Assembly (NCBI RefSeq): GCF_002082565.1
Contig: NZ_CP020562.1
Span: forward strand, 2,108,001-2,172,000
Direction of reading: 5' to 3'
Source of the DNA: Halomonas sp. GT
Lineage (GTDB): Bacteria > Pseudomonadota > Gammaproteobacteria > Pseudomonadales > Halomonadaceae
Length of the DNA stretch: 64,000 nt
Shown: positions 8,384 through 15,724 of the stretch, one piece after another
Position numbering within the stretch: position 1 is the first letter of the stretch
Layout of the letters: each line of letters opens with the position of its first letter
Program-made: the position numbers and the translations under genes
The notes under the pieces: model-generated
Databases searched by the model: none
The model's input: the letters and a program-made list of their open reading frames with translations, nothing else
Told to the model about the DNA's origin: nothing

Positions 8384-8614
8384 TCTGTCTGACTGTCTGA
8401 CTCTTTGTCTGAATATCTGTCTGATTAAATTCATTATATTAATTAATAACTTATTTAATTATTCAGACATTCAGACAGAAATATAAAGGGGTTAGTAATG
8501 TGCGTACGCGCGCGCATGGGCTACTCGGATAAAGTCTGTCGGACTGTCGGAAACCGCATAACGGCGGGATTCTTGCGTCTGAAAGTCTGTCTGAATGTCT
8601 GTCTGACTGTCGGA
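8384..8614. repeat. iteron-like (T)CTGTCTGA repeats with AT-rich core; candidate phage replication origin
   Basis: Copies of the octamer (C/T)TGTCTGA or CTGTCGGA occur at 8384, 8393, 8405, 8416, 8535, 8544, 8586, 8598 and 8607 in one orientation, and as TCAGACA(T/G) at 8463 and 8471 in the other. Between the first direct group and the inverted pair lies a nearly pure A/T stretch (8425-8462). Iterons beside an AT-rich unwinding region, next to a primase and a hexameric helicase gene, suggest an origin. A regulator-binding array is the alternative. Confidence 0.5.
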
Positions 8615-8621
8615 ATCATCA

Positions 8622-10085
8622 TCAAGTGGCCTCATGCTTTACTTCCACCCGGAAACGGAACGCCCGCGCCTGCTCAGCCGCGAAGTCAGGCCAGCCCTTC
8701 TTACCGATCTTGTCCGCATACTCAGGCGGTACGAACAGCCGCGTCGTTTTGAAGTCGCCGCTGCTGGCTGGGTAACGAATATCCCGCCGATCCCTTAGCA
8801 TGTCCCTTGCTACCTCATCGCAGAACCAACGCTGCTTAGTCTTGAACTCATTGGTGTTCTCGCACCATCGCAAAAAAGCCTTCCAAAGATCCGGCACTGC
8901 CACCACCCCATAAGGCAAATCTGGGATATCACCATTGCGCCACTCATAAATAAAGAAGCGCGCAGGCGAAAGGCTAGAATCGATCAGCCGTTGCTTCGCC
9001 TCAGAAAGTGGCGGCTTGGTATGCGGCTTGAAGTCGTCTAATGGCAGGTTCAGCAAGTAATGGTAAAACGCCTCGACGCCACCCTGGTCAATTTCATCGG
9101 CCAGCTTCTCGAAGTAGTCCGCCGGCGGCACATTCTCAACATGCAGCACGAAATAGCGCCGATCCCCCAGATCAAGCTCCAAGGGAACCGTAGAGTTAGA
9201 CAGAAATACGAAATTCACATGGTTTTGCTCACTGCGCAGCGGCATGTTCTTTTCATTGATCTGGAGCTCATCGCCCGTTACTACGTGCTTGAGAACGCCC
9301 TTGTAATGCGCCTTCTCAGCCCTGCTTACTACCTCCTCAGCCAGCGCGAACAACCGCCGTGACTGCCAGCCCGTAAACTGGCTTTCCAGCTGAGCCTGCC
9401 CAATCGTGACACCATACTCGCCATAGATACGCTTTAAGATGCCCTCGAACAACAGCGACTTCCCCGTACCTTCAGCACCATGCACCAGAACTGCGCTCGC
9501 CATCTTGGTACCAGGCTGTTGAAGCGGTAATGCCATCCACTTCATCAACCACCAAAACTCTTCCTCACGCTTACCGCATAGCCGATAGATATGGGCGCGA
9601 ATTAACTCGCAGCCATCGGCACCCCGTTCGTCTGGCGTCATCTTGAAACCGTCATACAAGTTCACGTTCAAGCGCGGATCCACTTCCTCAGTCGGGTCAA
9701 ACACCACATCTTCGGCAATCATGCGCCACGGGTGGTCCTGCCACTCTTTGAACGTCTCACGACCCACCGCTTCACGAACATGGGGCACTCGGATCAACTT
9801 GCCGCGCATGCCATCCCAGATTAAATCCGTGCCGTAAATCAGCCGAAAGTGGCGCAGCATGTCATCTTTACGGATGCGAACGCCATACTGGCTTTCCCCC
9901 TGCCCCTCCGGCGTGTGCGTGGGCGCGCTATCCTGCCCTTGACCTATTTCACTGGTACCGCACTCCAGAGAGGGGGCGATGGGGAGAGGTTGACTACTAT
10001 CGTTAGCCGCCTCAAGCGCAGAAAACAACTGTTGCCTTACAGCATCCAAGCCCTCAGCAACATGCAGGTCATTCCAATCAGCCAT
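8622..10085 (-). CDS. phage replicative helicase, SF3 / DUF5906 type
   Basis: This 487-residue protein has a Walker A motif GAEGTGKS at 203-210, followed by a Walker B-like LFALAEEV and a sensor segment VNFVFLSN. That is the SF3/DUF5906 helicase core found in phage primase-helicases. The C-terminal part (about 370-480) looks like a DNA-binding winged helix. It starts within the stop of the primase gene upstream (TAATG), so the two should be translated together and probably act as a split primase-helicase at the phage origin. Confidence 0.85.
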   Translation of the reverse strand: MADWNDLHVAEGLDAVRQQLFSALEAANDSSQPLPIAPSLECGTSEIGQGQDSAPTHTPEGQGESQYGVRIRKDDMLRHFRLIYGTDLIWDGMRGKLIRVPHVREAVGRETFKEWQDHPWRMIAEDVVFDPTEEVDPRLNVNLYDGFKMTPDERGADGCELIRAHIYRLCGKREEEFWWLMKWMALPLQQPGTKMASAVLVHGAEGTGKSLLFEGILKRIYGEYGVTIGQAQLESQFTGWQSRRLFALAEEVVSRAEKAHYKGVLKHVVTGDELQINEKNMPLRSEQNHVNFVFLSNSTVPLELDLGDRRYFVLHVENVPPADYFEKLADEIDQGGVEAFYHYLLNLPLDDFKPHTKPPLSEAKQRLIDSSLSPARFFIYEWRNGDIPDLPYGVVAVPDLWKAFLRWCENTNEFKTKQRWFCDEVARDMLRDRRDIRYPASSGDFKTTRLFVPPEYADKIGKKGWPDFAAEQARAFRFRVEVKHEAT

Positions 10086-11119
10086 TACGCAGCCTCCTGG
10101 CTCAGCTGGGGAAACACCGCCACCGCATGCATGGCTTGCGCGATCTCCTCGGCTTTCTTGCGACCAGGGTTATCCTTCACTTGCGGATCATCATCACCGC
10201 AAATCACCAAGCGCGCCTGTTGATACAGCTGCCCAAGCAGTGGCACAACGCGCTGCAGGTTACCCGCATCAAGAGCAACAGCCACAGGCCACCCCGTCGC
10301 CATGTGAATACTGGCCGCCGTTGCGTAGCCTTCAGCCACCGCCACAACGTCAGCTTCACTCGCATCACCAATGCGGTGCCAAGTGCCTGCCTTCCGGCCA
10401 TACTTCGGAAACAGCTTAGTGCCATTAGGCTTAATCAACTGAATGGAGACCACCTTGCCGTTAACATCACGCAGTGGTATCACCACATCGCCCTGCTGAA
10501 TACGCATAAATGAGATATGGTCGGGGCGCGGCTGGGGCAAGTCATCAAAAAACCGTTTCACCTCCATGCCCGGCCACACATCCGCACGTTGCGCCTGGTC
10601 GTCAATGCTGATAACCACCGAGCAACGCGGGAACCACACGCCAAACGCCCCCACCTGCTTAGCGTCCAGATACGCAGATTGTCCTTCCCGCACGCAGTGC
10701 TTTTTGATGAAGTGGCGGCACGCCATGGCCACCGCGTCCCGCATCGCTTCACGGCGCTGTTCATCGGCCTCGATCTCGGCTTGGCGAGCTTTGCGCCGAG
10801 TTTCCTGCTCAGCCTTCATCCGCTTGCGATCGGCGGCAGTCATCTCTTTGCGTTCCCGCTTCCACCCATTCTGCTGTGCATGGTGGATAATGGTGCCCAT
10901 GCGGTTGTTGCCCACCTGCAAGCTACGCCATACGCTTTGCGCATCCTTCGCGTTGTAGCTCTCCCCGCCCTGACTCCATTCATCCCAGGCAAACCAGCCA
11001 TCATCGCCGTACTCGGTTTTGACGGCATTACCGATGTTCACCCACGTCTCGCGGTCATCTGCAGGAATGTGTGTCAAAGCTAAGCGTAATTCGTTTATGC
11101 TAAGAAGATCAGTCAGCAT
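10085..11119 (-). CDS. phage primase with PriCT-2 and Toprim domains
   Basis: The start at 11119 (MLTDLLSINELRLAL) has GGGGGTG just upstream. The protein is about 344 residues. An N-terminal PriCT-2-type region (IPADDRETWVNIGNAVKTEYGDDGWFAWDEWSQ) is followed by a charged helical linker rich in Lys, Arg and Glu, then a Toprim-like catalytic half with the Glu of VAEGYATAA and the acidic CGDDD cluster. The ribosome enters the helicase gene directly from its stop codon. Together they form the early replication module. Confidence 0.8.
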   Translation of the reverse strand: MLTDLLSINELRLALTHIPADDRETWVNIGNAVKTEYGDDGWFAWDEWSQGGESYNAKDAQSVWRSLQVGNNRMGTIIHHAQQNGWKRERKEMTAADRKRMKAEQETRRKARQAEIEADEQRREAMRDAVAMACRHFIKKHCVREGQSAYLDAKQVGAFGVWFPRCSVVISIDDQAQRADVWPGMEVKRFFDDLPQPRPDHISFMRIQQGDVVIPLRDVNGKVVSIQLIKPNGTKLFPKYGRKAGTWHRIGDASEADVVAVAEGYATAASIHMATGWPVAVALDAGNLQRVVPLLGQLYQQARLVICGDDDPQVKDNPGRKKAEEIAQAMHAVAVFPQLSQEAA

Positions 11120-11177
11120 GACACCCCCAAACAAAGCCCTGTGGACTAGCTTTAGTCAGCATAAACTTTTGGAATGA

Positions 11178-11696
11178 ATGAACATGGATCGCAAAAAATA
11201 TTTGAAAATACTGAATTTTCTTAACGACAGCTATATGAGCACTAAAGCCTTGAAGCCATATGAATTGAATATGAGCTTCGACGATATGAACACGTCGGCT
11301 TTCTATCTGCAGGAGCATGGCCTCGCTGAATTTACTGGCATAATTGAGTCCAAACGCGCAGCTAGCCATGTAGAGGCTGTGGGCGGTGATATTGAACAGC
11401 AGATCTACGGCTCTATTACGACCAAGGGGCTTGATTATTTGAAGGAAGATGGAGGATTGACAAGCGAACTCAATGTTCAAGTGATCAGACTGGATGCCAC
11501 CACAATTCAACAGCTGATTGACGCTAAAATCATCCAGAGTACTTCTATTCCAGAGCATGAAAAACCGGCCCTCCGTGAAGCCCTCAAAGGCATGAAGGAA
11601 GAAGGCCTGAAACAGCTCACTACTCGCTTGATCAGCTACGGTTTGGATCAGGGAACCGTCACAGCTCAGCAGCTTAGTCAATGGTTGACCAGTTGA
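11178..11696 (+). CDS. prophage cargo protein, winged-helix-like plus C-terminal GLDQ domain, paralogue 1
   Basis: This 172-residue protein matches no family I recognise. The N-terminal part (about 1-90) looks like a winged helix ending in the wing motif ITTKGLDYLKEDGGL. The C-terminal part (about 95-170) is helical and ends in LKQLTTRLISYGLDQ. The next gene has the same two-part build with clear residue matches, so the two are diverged duplicates. It is on the plus strand inside a minus-strand replication operon, with GGA upstream of two close ATGs (11178, 11184). This looks like a cargo (moron) insertion. Confidence 0.7.
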   Translation: MNMDRKKYLKILNFLNDSYMSTKALKPYELNMSFDDMNTSAFYLQEHGLAEFTGIIESKRAASHVEAVGGDIEQQIYGSITTKGLDYLKEDGGLTSELNVQVIRLDATTIQQLIDAKIIQSTSIPEHEKPALREALKGMKEEGLKQLTTRLISYGLDQGTVTAQQLSQWLTS

Positions 11697-11744
11697 ACTG
11701 CAATTAACAGAGTGCCCTTTACTCAATGTATGAGGATGTTTTCG

Positions 11745-12263
11745 ATGAAGCACCTTGATCGAGGAAGCCAGCGTGATTTGCTGAATCAGCTTGCAGAAAG
11801 GTATCCGGAGCCGGCTGATCACTTCTTTGATCAAACTGATCTCCACCACCCCGATAGCGTGAATCTGCATTACCTTGAAGGGCATGGCCTGGTGGAACTC
11901 GGTAGAAGTGATCCTTTCAGCCTCAGACATACTTATGGTGAGAGAAAATTCAACGGCAACAAACCTAATGGAAGTGTTCGCATCACTGAAGCGGGTATGG
12001 ATTTCATACAAGACGATGGTGGTCTCTCCGCCATCCTCGGTACTGTTACCGTTAAACTTCACGTAGATACGATCCGCGACCTCATCGAGTCGAAGATCAA
12101 TAACAACGAGGACATTACGCCAGATAAGAAGTCCAGCCTGATAAACAGCCTTCGAAAAATGCCTGAAGAAGTAATGAGGCAACTGACACAAAAGTTGATA
12201 GGGTACGGGCTTGATCAAGCACCCAGCGCTTGGGGAGCTATCATCAGAGCACTTGAAAACTAA
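11745..12263 (+). CDS. prophage cargo protein, winged-helix-like plus C-terminal GLDQ domain, paralogue 2
   Basis: The start at 11745 (MKHLDRGSQRDLL) has GAGGA eight bases upstream. The protein is 172 residues, the same length as its upstream neighbour. It shares the wing motif (ITEAGMDFIQDDGGLSAIL), the linker VKLHVDTIRDLIESKI and the end segment MRQLTQKLIGYGLDQ. The N-terminal third is more diverged, so the duplicates may recognise different targets. Its function is unknown; a defence or exclusion role is only a guess from its cargo position. Confidence 0.7.
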   Translation: MKHLDRGSQRDLLNQLAERYPEPADHFFDQTDLHHPDSVNLHYLEGHGLVELGRSDPFSLRHTYGERKFNGNKPNGSVRITEAGMDFIQDDGGLSAILGTVTVKLHVDTIRDLIESKINNNEDITPDKKSSLINSLRKMPEEVMRQLTQKLIGYGLDQAPSAWGAIIRALEN

Positions 12264-12275
12264 CGGAGCCTTGAT

Positions 12276-12566
12276 ATGAGCGAGAAAACTTCTGATCTGC
12301 AAACATCTATTCTCAACTACATCAGTGAGAATAACCACGCTCATAATTGGGTGCCCATTGAACCTGAATCGTTCGAAGAGCGACCACTCGCTGAACTGGT
12401 TTCCTCCTGCAAAAAGCTTGAAGATGCAGGACTGTTGGAAATGGATTACCCAGCAGCTAGCCTTTTCGCAATCAAACCCGGCGGCGAGCGTGTAAGCATA
12501 TCCGATCCGAACTCCACATTGCTTTGTGCGATCACAGTGAACGGTATTCGGGAAATAAATAGCTAG
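12276..12566 (+). CDS. prophage cargo protein, stand-alone winged-helix-like member
   Basis: This 96-residue protein has GGAG upstream of its ATG and follows paralogue 2 after 12 bases, so the three genes form an operon. It resembles the N-terminal part of its neighbours: a helical LQTSILNYISEN opening, LVSSCKKLEDAGLLEM recognition-helix region, and the wing-like ITVNGIREIN at the very end. It stops where the others enter the DGGL domain. It may be a regulator or partner of the two larger proteins. No known family was recognised. Confidence 0.65.
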   Translation: MSEKTSDLQTSILNYISENNHAHNWVPIEPESFEERPLAELVSSCKKLEDAGLLEMDYPAASLFAIKPGGERVSISDPNSTLLCAITVNGIREINS

Positions 12567-12568
12567 CA

Positions 12569-12775
12569 TCACCGCTTCTCCCTTCTCGTTTGGCACGGCA
12601 CACACGTAACCACACCAGGCAGACGCTCACGGCGGGCGGCAGGGATCTCCTCGCCACAATCCACGCAGTCAATTACCTCAGTTACGCTGGCAGGCACCGC
12701 CGCCTGCTGGCGACCCTTCAGCGCCTGCTCTAAACGCCACTCCATGTACTCAGTTGCAACATCAGCGTTATCCAT
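12569..12775 (-). CDS. DksA/TraR-type C4 zinc-finger protein
   Basis: The start at 12775 (MDNADVATEYMEWRL) is chosen because GGGAGGTG lies upstream and it overlaps the end of the CII-like gene. The 68-residue protein has the CVDCG...CVPCQ zinc finger of small phage TraR/DksA proteins, with a helical N-terminus. TraR-type proteins bind RNA polymerase in the secondary channel and mimic DksA plus ppGpp. In a prophage early operon it would tilt host transcription during infection. Confidence 0.8.
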   Translation of the reverse strand: MDNADVATEYMEWRLEQALKGRQQAAVPASVTEVIDCVDCGEEIPAARRERLPGVVTCVPCQTRREKR

Positions 12776-13277
12776 GGCGCACCTCCCCATCGAACCGTTG
12801 GGCACTCACTAGTAGCGCCTGCACCGAACCAATAAGCTGGCACTTGAGCTTTTCCAATTCCGCTTTCTCATGATCGTGATAAGTACCATCGCGGCGATGC
12901 TCACTGATCCGAGTGATCATTTCAGACACCTGGCTAGACAGGTTCGCGACGTAGTTCAGCAACTGCTGTTCGCTACACTCGCTACTCTCCTCGTCGTATT
13001 CAAACCAATGCGCGTTCGGTACCAGCGATAACAGTGAATCCAAGATGCGCGGGTCACGCGTCGCTTCAAGAACATGCTCTAAGTCGTCAATGCTCAGTTT
13101 GTGGTTATCGGCGTTGGGGTTAAGGCGATGCTGCAGCGTGGTGGCAGGCAGCCCGTAAACGGCCGCAATGGCTTTGCCGCCGCCGGGATAATCACGCGCG
13201 GCGTGATACATCGATAAATTGAGGGGCAGGATTTCGCGCTCAGCGCGTTCCCGCGAGGTGGGCCAGATCTTAGACAT
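12768..13277 (-). CDS. phage regulatory protein, CII / CP76 family
   Basis: This 169-residue protein fits the Phage_CP76 family: an N-terminal helix-turn-helix (LPLNLSMYHAARDYPGGGKAIAAVYGLPATTLQHRLNPN) followed by KLSIDDLEHVLEATRDPRILDSLL and a helical tail. Family members act as CII-like activators in the lysis-lysogeny decision. Its position downstream of cro in the early minus-strand operon agrees. The downstream zinc-finger gene overlaps its end. Confidence 0.8.
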   Translation of the reverse strand: MSKIWPTSRERAEREILPLNLSMYHAARDYPGGGKAIAAVYGLPATTLQHRLNPNADNHKLSIDDLEHVLEATRDPRILDSLLSLVPNAHWFEYDEESSECSEQQLLNYVANLSSQVSEMITRISEHRRDGTYHDHEKAELEKLKCQLIGSVQALLVSAQRFDGEVRHG

Positions 13278-13367
13278 GGCATTACTCCCGAAACGTTGCC
13301 ATGCAACCCACCCGCCAATCGGTTATATTGGGGATGTGTCGCATTTCATTGCATTGGTTTGCGCACA

Positions 13368-13449
13368 GCAGAGCGGGCCTGTGGTGGGCATCTAAACCGC
13401 TCTGCACCTTCGCCGGGGAGTAAACCTGTGGTGGGAAGATCTCCCCGGC
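13368..13449 (-). ncRNA. twin stem-loops between cro and cII-like genes
   Basis: Two perfect 9-bp stems stand side by side. GCAGAGCGG at 13368 pairs with CCGCTCTGC ending at 13405. GCCGGGGAG at 13412 pairs with CTCCCCGGC ending at 13449. Each encloses exactly 20 bases, and both loops contain CCTGTGGTGGG. The stems differ in sequence, so structure and loop motif look selected. They fall in the cro-cII leader, where lambda has nutR and HK022 has its RNA antitermination site. No U-run follows, so they are not simple terminators. Confidence 0.5.
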
Positions 13450-13466
13450 ACCTCTAAAGCTGCTGG

Positions 13467-13718
13467 TTAGGCGGCTTTTTTGTTTAATTCTTCTTCAGTC
13501 ACACCGTAATGCATTAGCACCTCAGATAAGGACACGTTGCCTTCACTGGCTATTGCAAGCTTGCGCATATACCTCAATGAAGCTGCCTTTCTGGCTTTGA
13601 GCACATGCACTCTCAAATAGCCTACTGAAGTATCCACACGCGCAGCATAAGCTTCCAGTGGGTTCACGCCTCGCGCATCAGTACGGTCTAGCTCTCGAAG
13701 ATAGTCATATAATTTCAT
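13467..13718 (-). CDS. Cro-like repressor
   Basis: The start at 13718 (MKLYDYLRELDRTDARGV) has GAGG upstream; the longer frame would extend into the operator region. The 83-residue protein has a helix-turn-helix of the YdaS/Cro kind (NPLEAYAARVDTSVGYLRVHVLKARKA). It is divergent from the CI-like repressor gene across a short operator region and heads the minus-strand early operon. By analogy it represses cI and early transcription after induction. Confidence 0.75.
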   Translation of the reverse strand: MKLYDYLRELDRTDARGVNPLEAYAARVDTSVGYLRVHVLKARKAASLRYMRKLAIASEGNVSLSEVLMHYGVTEEELNKKAA

Positions 13719-13731
13719 AGCAGCCTCGATA

Positions 13732-13788
13732 CTACCTATATGGTATTGGCTTATCAATACCTAAATGCTCGTTTACCTTTTAGGTAAT
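13732..13788. promoter_or_regulatory. right operator region (three repressor sites)
   Basis: Three sites of the form TACC-N5-GGTA or close to it lie between cro and cI: TACC-TATAT-GGTA (about 13733-13745), AATACC-TAAAT-GCTC (13756-13770, poor right half) and TTTACC-TTTTA-GGTAAT (13772-13788). The same pattern recurs before the early-left operon at 15452. This is the expected layout of a lambda-like OR with three sites shared by CI and Cro. The exact promoter elements were not assigned. Confidence 0.65.
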
Positions 13789-13806
13789 GTCAAGGAAACT
13801 TGGCTC

Positions 13807-14439
13807 ATGGATATCAAAACTACGCGCCGCATGCGCGTTCAGAGCCTCATCAAAGAGCGCGAACTCACCCTTAAGGCTTTCGCAGATAAAATTGACAGAA
13901 GCCAAGGCCAGGTAAGTGCCATAGCAGGAGCCTCAGCCCACAAGGGTATTGGGGACGCATTGGCACGTCATATTGAAAACTGTCTCCACCTTCCTCACGG
14001 TCACCTTGACCAGCCAATTGCAGACAGTAACGCCTCGGTCATTACAACCACGACCTCTCGCCAGCTACCTGTGCTTGGCCTCGCATCGGCAGGGAAGCTA
14101 ATGGAAAACATTCAGGAAGCGAACGTCACAGAGTATGTAATAGCTCCCGGCCCGACTGGCCCACAAGCTTTTGCCCTAAGGATCGAAGGCATCAGCATGG
14201 AGCCGCGCTTTCAAGAAGGCGACAAGATCGTTATCGATCCCGACCTTGAATGGAAGAATGGCGACTTTGTTTATGCCATGCGCATTTCGGATAACCACGG
14301 CACCTTCAAACAGTTGCGCTGCGAAGACGGCGAAATGTATCTCTGTGCGACTAATCCTAGTTTTGAGCCTCGCTACACCCGTATGGATGGGGAATGGACT
14401 ATTTTAGGTAAGGCGCGCTGGCGTGTAGAAGATCTATAA
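13807..14439 (+). CDS. CI-like repressor, HTH plus S24 autocleavage domain
   Basis: The start at 13807 (MDIKTTRRMRVQSLIKE) has AAGGAA upstream. The 210-residue protein has an N-terminal helix-turn-helix (about 20-60) and a C-terminal LexA-like S24 domain. Ser130 in GISMEP and Lys168 in TFKQL are the probable catalytic dyad, and Ala95-Gly96 in GLASAGK is the likely cleavage bond. RecA-stimulated self-cleavage would induce the prophage during SOS. It is divergent from cro and directly followed by the DUF4062 gene, which it probably carries in its lysogenic transcript. Confidence 0.9.
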   Translation: MDIKTTRRMRVQSLIKERELTLKAFADKIDRSQGQVSAIAGASAHKGIGDALARHIENCLHLPHGHLDQPIADSNASVITTTTSRQLPVLGLASAGKLMENIQEANVTEYVIAPGPTGPQAFALRIEGISMEPRFQEGDKIVIDPDLEWKNGDFVYAMRISDNHGTFKQLRCEDGEMYLCATNPSFEPRYTRMDGEWTILGKARWRVEDL

Positions 14440-14448
14440 GGAACAACC

Positions 14449-15453
14449 ATGGCTCGTCCAAGAGTATTTATTAGCTCCACATATTTCGATCTAAAAAACG
14501 TACGCTCAGACCTAGAACGGTTCATTAAGGAAATTGGCTATGATCCAGTACTTAATGAACGAGGGAACATACCTTACGGCAACCAGTCAGAGCTTGAGCA
14601 GTACTGTTATAAAGAAATCAACAATTGCGATATATTGATCTCAATCGTTGGAAGCAGATATGGCACCGGATCTCGTCTTCATGATGCATCAATATCTAAC
14701 CAAGAACTAAAACAAGCAATTGATTTAGGAAAGCAAGTATATATATTCATTGATAAAACAGTCCATGCAGAATTTAGAACGTACGAAAAAAACAAAAAAA
14801 ATGAGAATATACAGTATGCTGCGGTTGACAACCCCAAGATATACAAGTTCATAGAGGAAATTAGTAGCTTACCAATAAACAATAATATTGCTGGCTTCGA
14901 AACCTCAAGCGACATAATTTTTTATTTAAGAGAGCAATGGTCAGGCCTATTCCAAAGACTTCTTAGCGAAGAGGCAAAGAAAAAAGAACTACAAGCAATT
15001 GAAGATATTAAATCAGCGGCTAAAACTCTCGAACAACTAGTAACATTCCTAACTAATGAGAGAAAAGAAACTGATTCAACAATAAAAGAAATACTCCTTT
15101 CTAACCACCCAGCATTTTTAGCAATAAAACAAAAATTATTAATTCCATTTAGAGTTTATTTCACCAACCTTGATGAGCTTAACGAATTATTGTCTGACAG
15201 GGGATTTGAAGACATAAACATTCCAGGAATAGGGGAAACAGATTCGCTAGAATGGTGCGATTTTGGATCAAGCAAACTGAGTACAGTAAAAATTAGCAGT
15301 AATTTATTTGATGACCAAATGAAACTAAATATTATCACTCCTGAAGAATGGGATGACAGCTGGGTGCAGGTACATACACAGACACCTAGACGTCTAAGAG
15401 ATGTATCTGTTCCTCCAGCTACATCAGATTTTGATGACGAAATACCTTTTTAA
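14449..15453 (+). CDS. DUF4062 protein with SSB-like C-terminal tip; rex-position lysogenic cargo
   Basis: This 334-residue protein opens with a clear DUF4062 domain (about 3-115: RVFISSTYFDLKNVRSDLE, CDILISIVGSRYG, SISNQELKQAIDLGKQVYIF). The fold is related to TIR/SIR2-like Rossmann modules seen in some defence proteins. A coiled-coil-like middle (about 170-215) follows. The last ten residues are TSDFDDEIPF, nearly the tip of bacterial SSB (E. coli ends MDFDDDIPF). It follows cI by nine bases, in the rexAB position, and is far richer in A/T than its neighbours. A defence role is inferred. Confidence 0.8.
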   Translation: MARPRVFISSTYFDLKNVRSDLERFIKEIGYDPVLNERGNIPYGNQSELEQYCYKEINNCDILISIVGSRYGTGSRLHDASISNQELKQAIDLGKQVYIFIDKTVHAEFRTYEKNKKNENIQYAAVDNPKIYKFIEEISSLPINNNIAGFETSSDIIFYLREQWSGLFQRLLSEEAKKKELQAIEDIKSAAKTLEQLVTFLTNERKETDSTIKEILLSNHPAFLAIKQKLLIPFRVYFTNLDELNELLSDRGFEDINIPGIGETDSLEWCDFGSSKLSTVKISSNLFDDQMKLNIITPEEWDDSWVQVHTQTPRRLRDVSVPPATSDFDDEIPF

Positions 15454-15489
15454 ATACCCAAAAGGTATTTACAAAACACCCATTTGGTA
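15452..15489. promoter_or_regulatory. left operator region (two repressor sites)
   Basis: A perfect AAATACC-CAAAA-GGTATTT site (15452-15470) begins at the stop codon of the DUF4062 gene. A second, weaker CACC-CATTT-GGTAC site follows at about 15477-15489. They match the ACC-N5-GGT pattern of the cI-cro operators, so CI should silence the early-left operon here. A TTTACA at 15468-15473 could be the -35 box, overlapped by the first operator. Confidence 0.6.
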
Positions 15490-15532
15490 CTAGCCTAGCT
15501 CCTTACACGCCCACCACGTGTAGGAGAAAGCT

Positions 15533-15724
15533 ATGCAAACCCATGCCCCAACATGCCGGGTGATCATGCACCCGGCCGCAGGTAACAGCCACATCGCCAT
15601 CGCGGCCATGCAACACGTCACAGGTCGTGTTGCTGCCCGTATCGCTAGCAAAAAATCCCGTACTATCTATCTACTCACCCCTGAAGAAGCGGCAAGATTG
15701 CGCCGCCAGGGTGGTGCTGCATGA
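15533..15724 (+). CDS. small phage early protein, function unknown
   Basis: This 63-residue protein is the first gene of the early-left operon. AGGAG lies about seven bases before the ATG. It has no recognised domain. The C-terminal part (RIASKKSRTIYLLTPEEAARLRRQGGAA) looks like a short strand followed by a basic helix. It overlaps the next gene by four bases (ATGA), so translation is coupled. Confidence 0.6.
   Translation: MQTHAPTCRVIMHPAAGNSHIAIAAMQHVTGRVAARIASKKSRTIYLLTPEEAARLRRQGGAA

Noticed and set aside
8384..8614. CRISPR array
   Set aside because: The repeats are only 8-9 bases, spacing is irregular, some copies are inverted, and there are no cas genes.
8498..8752. Plus-strand 84-codon frame across the repeat region
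   Set aside because: Its first half is the octamer repeats and its second half is antisense to the helicase gene. It has no ribosome-binding site in front of it that decides a start.
11109..12605. A 498-codon open frame on the minus strand across the three-gene cassette
   Set aside because: It is antisense to three plus-strand genes that have ribosome-binding sites and share paralogous protein motifs. Its own product has no recognisable domain, so it is a long shadow frame.
13368..13449. Pair of intrinsic terminators
   Set aside because: The stems are strong but the 20-base loops are too large and no T-run follows on either strand.
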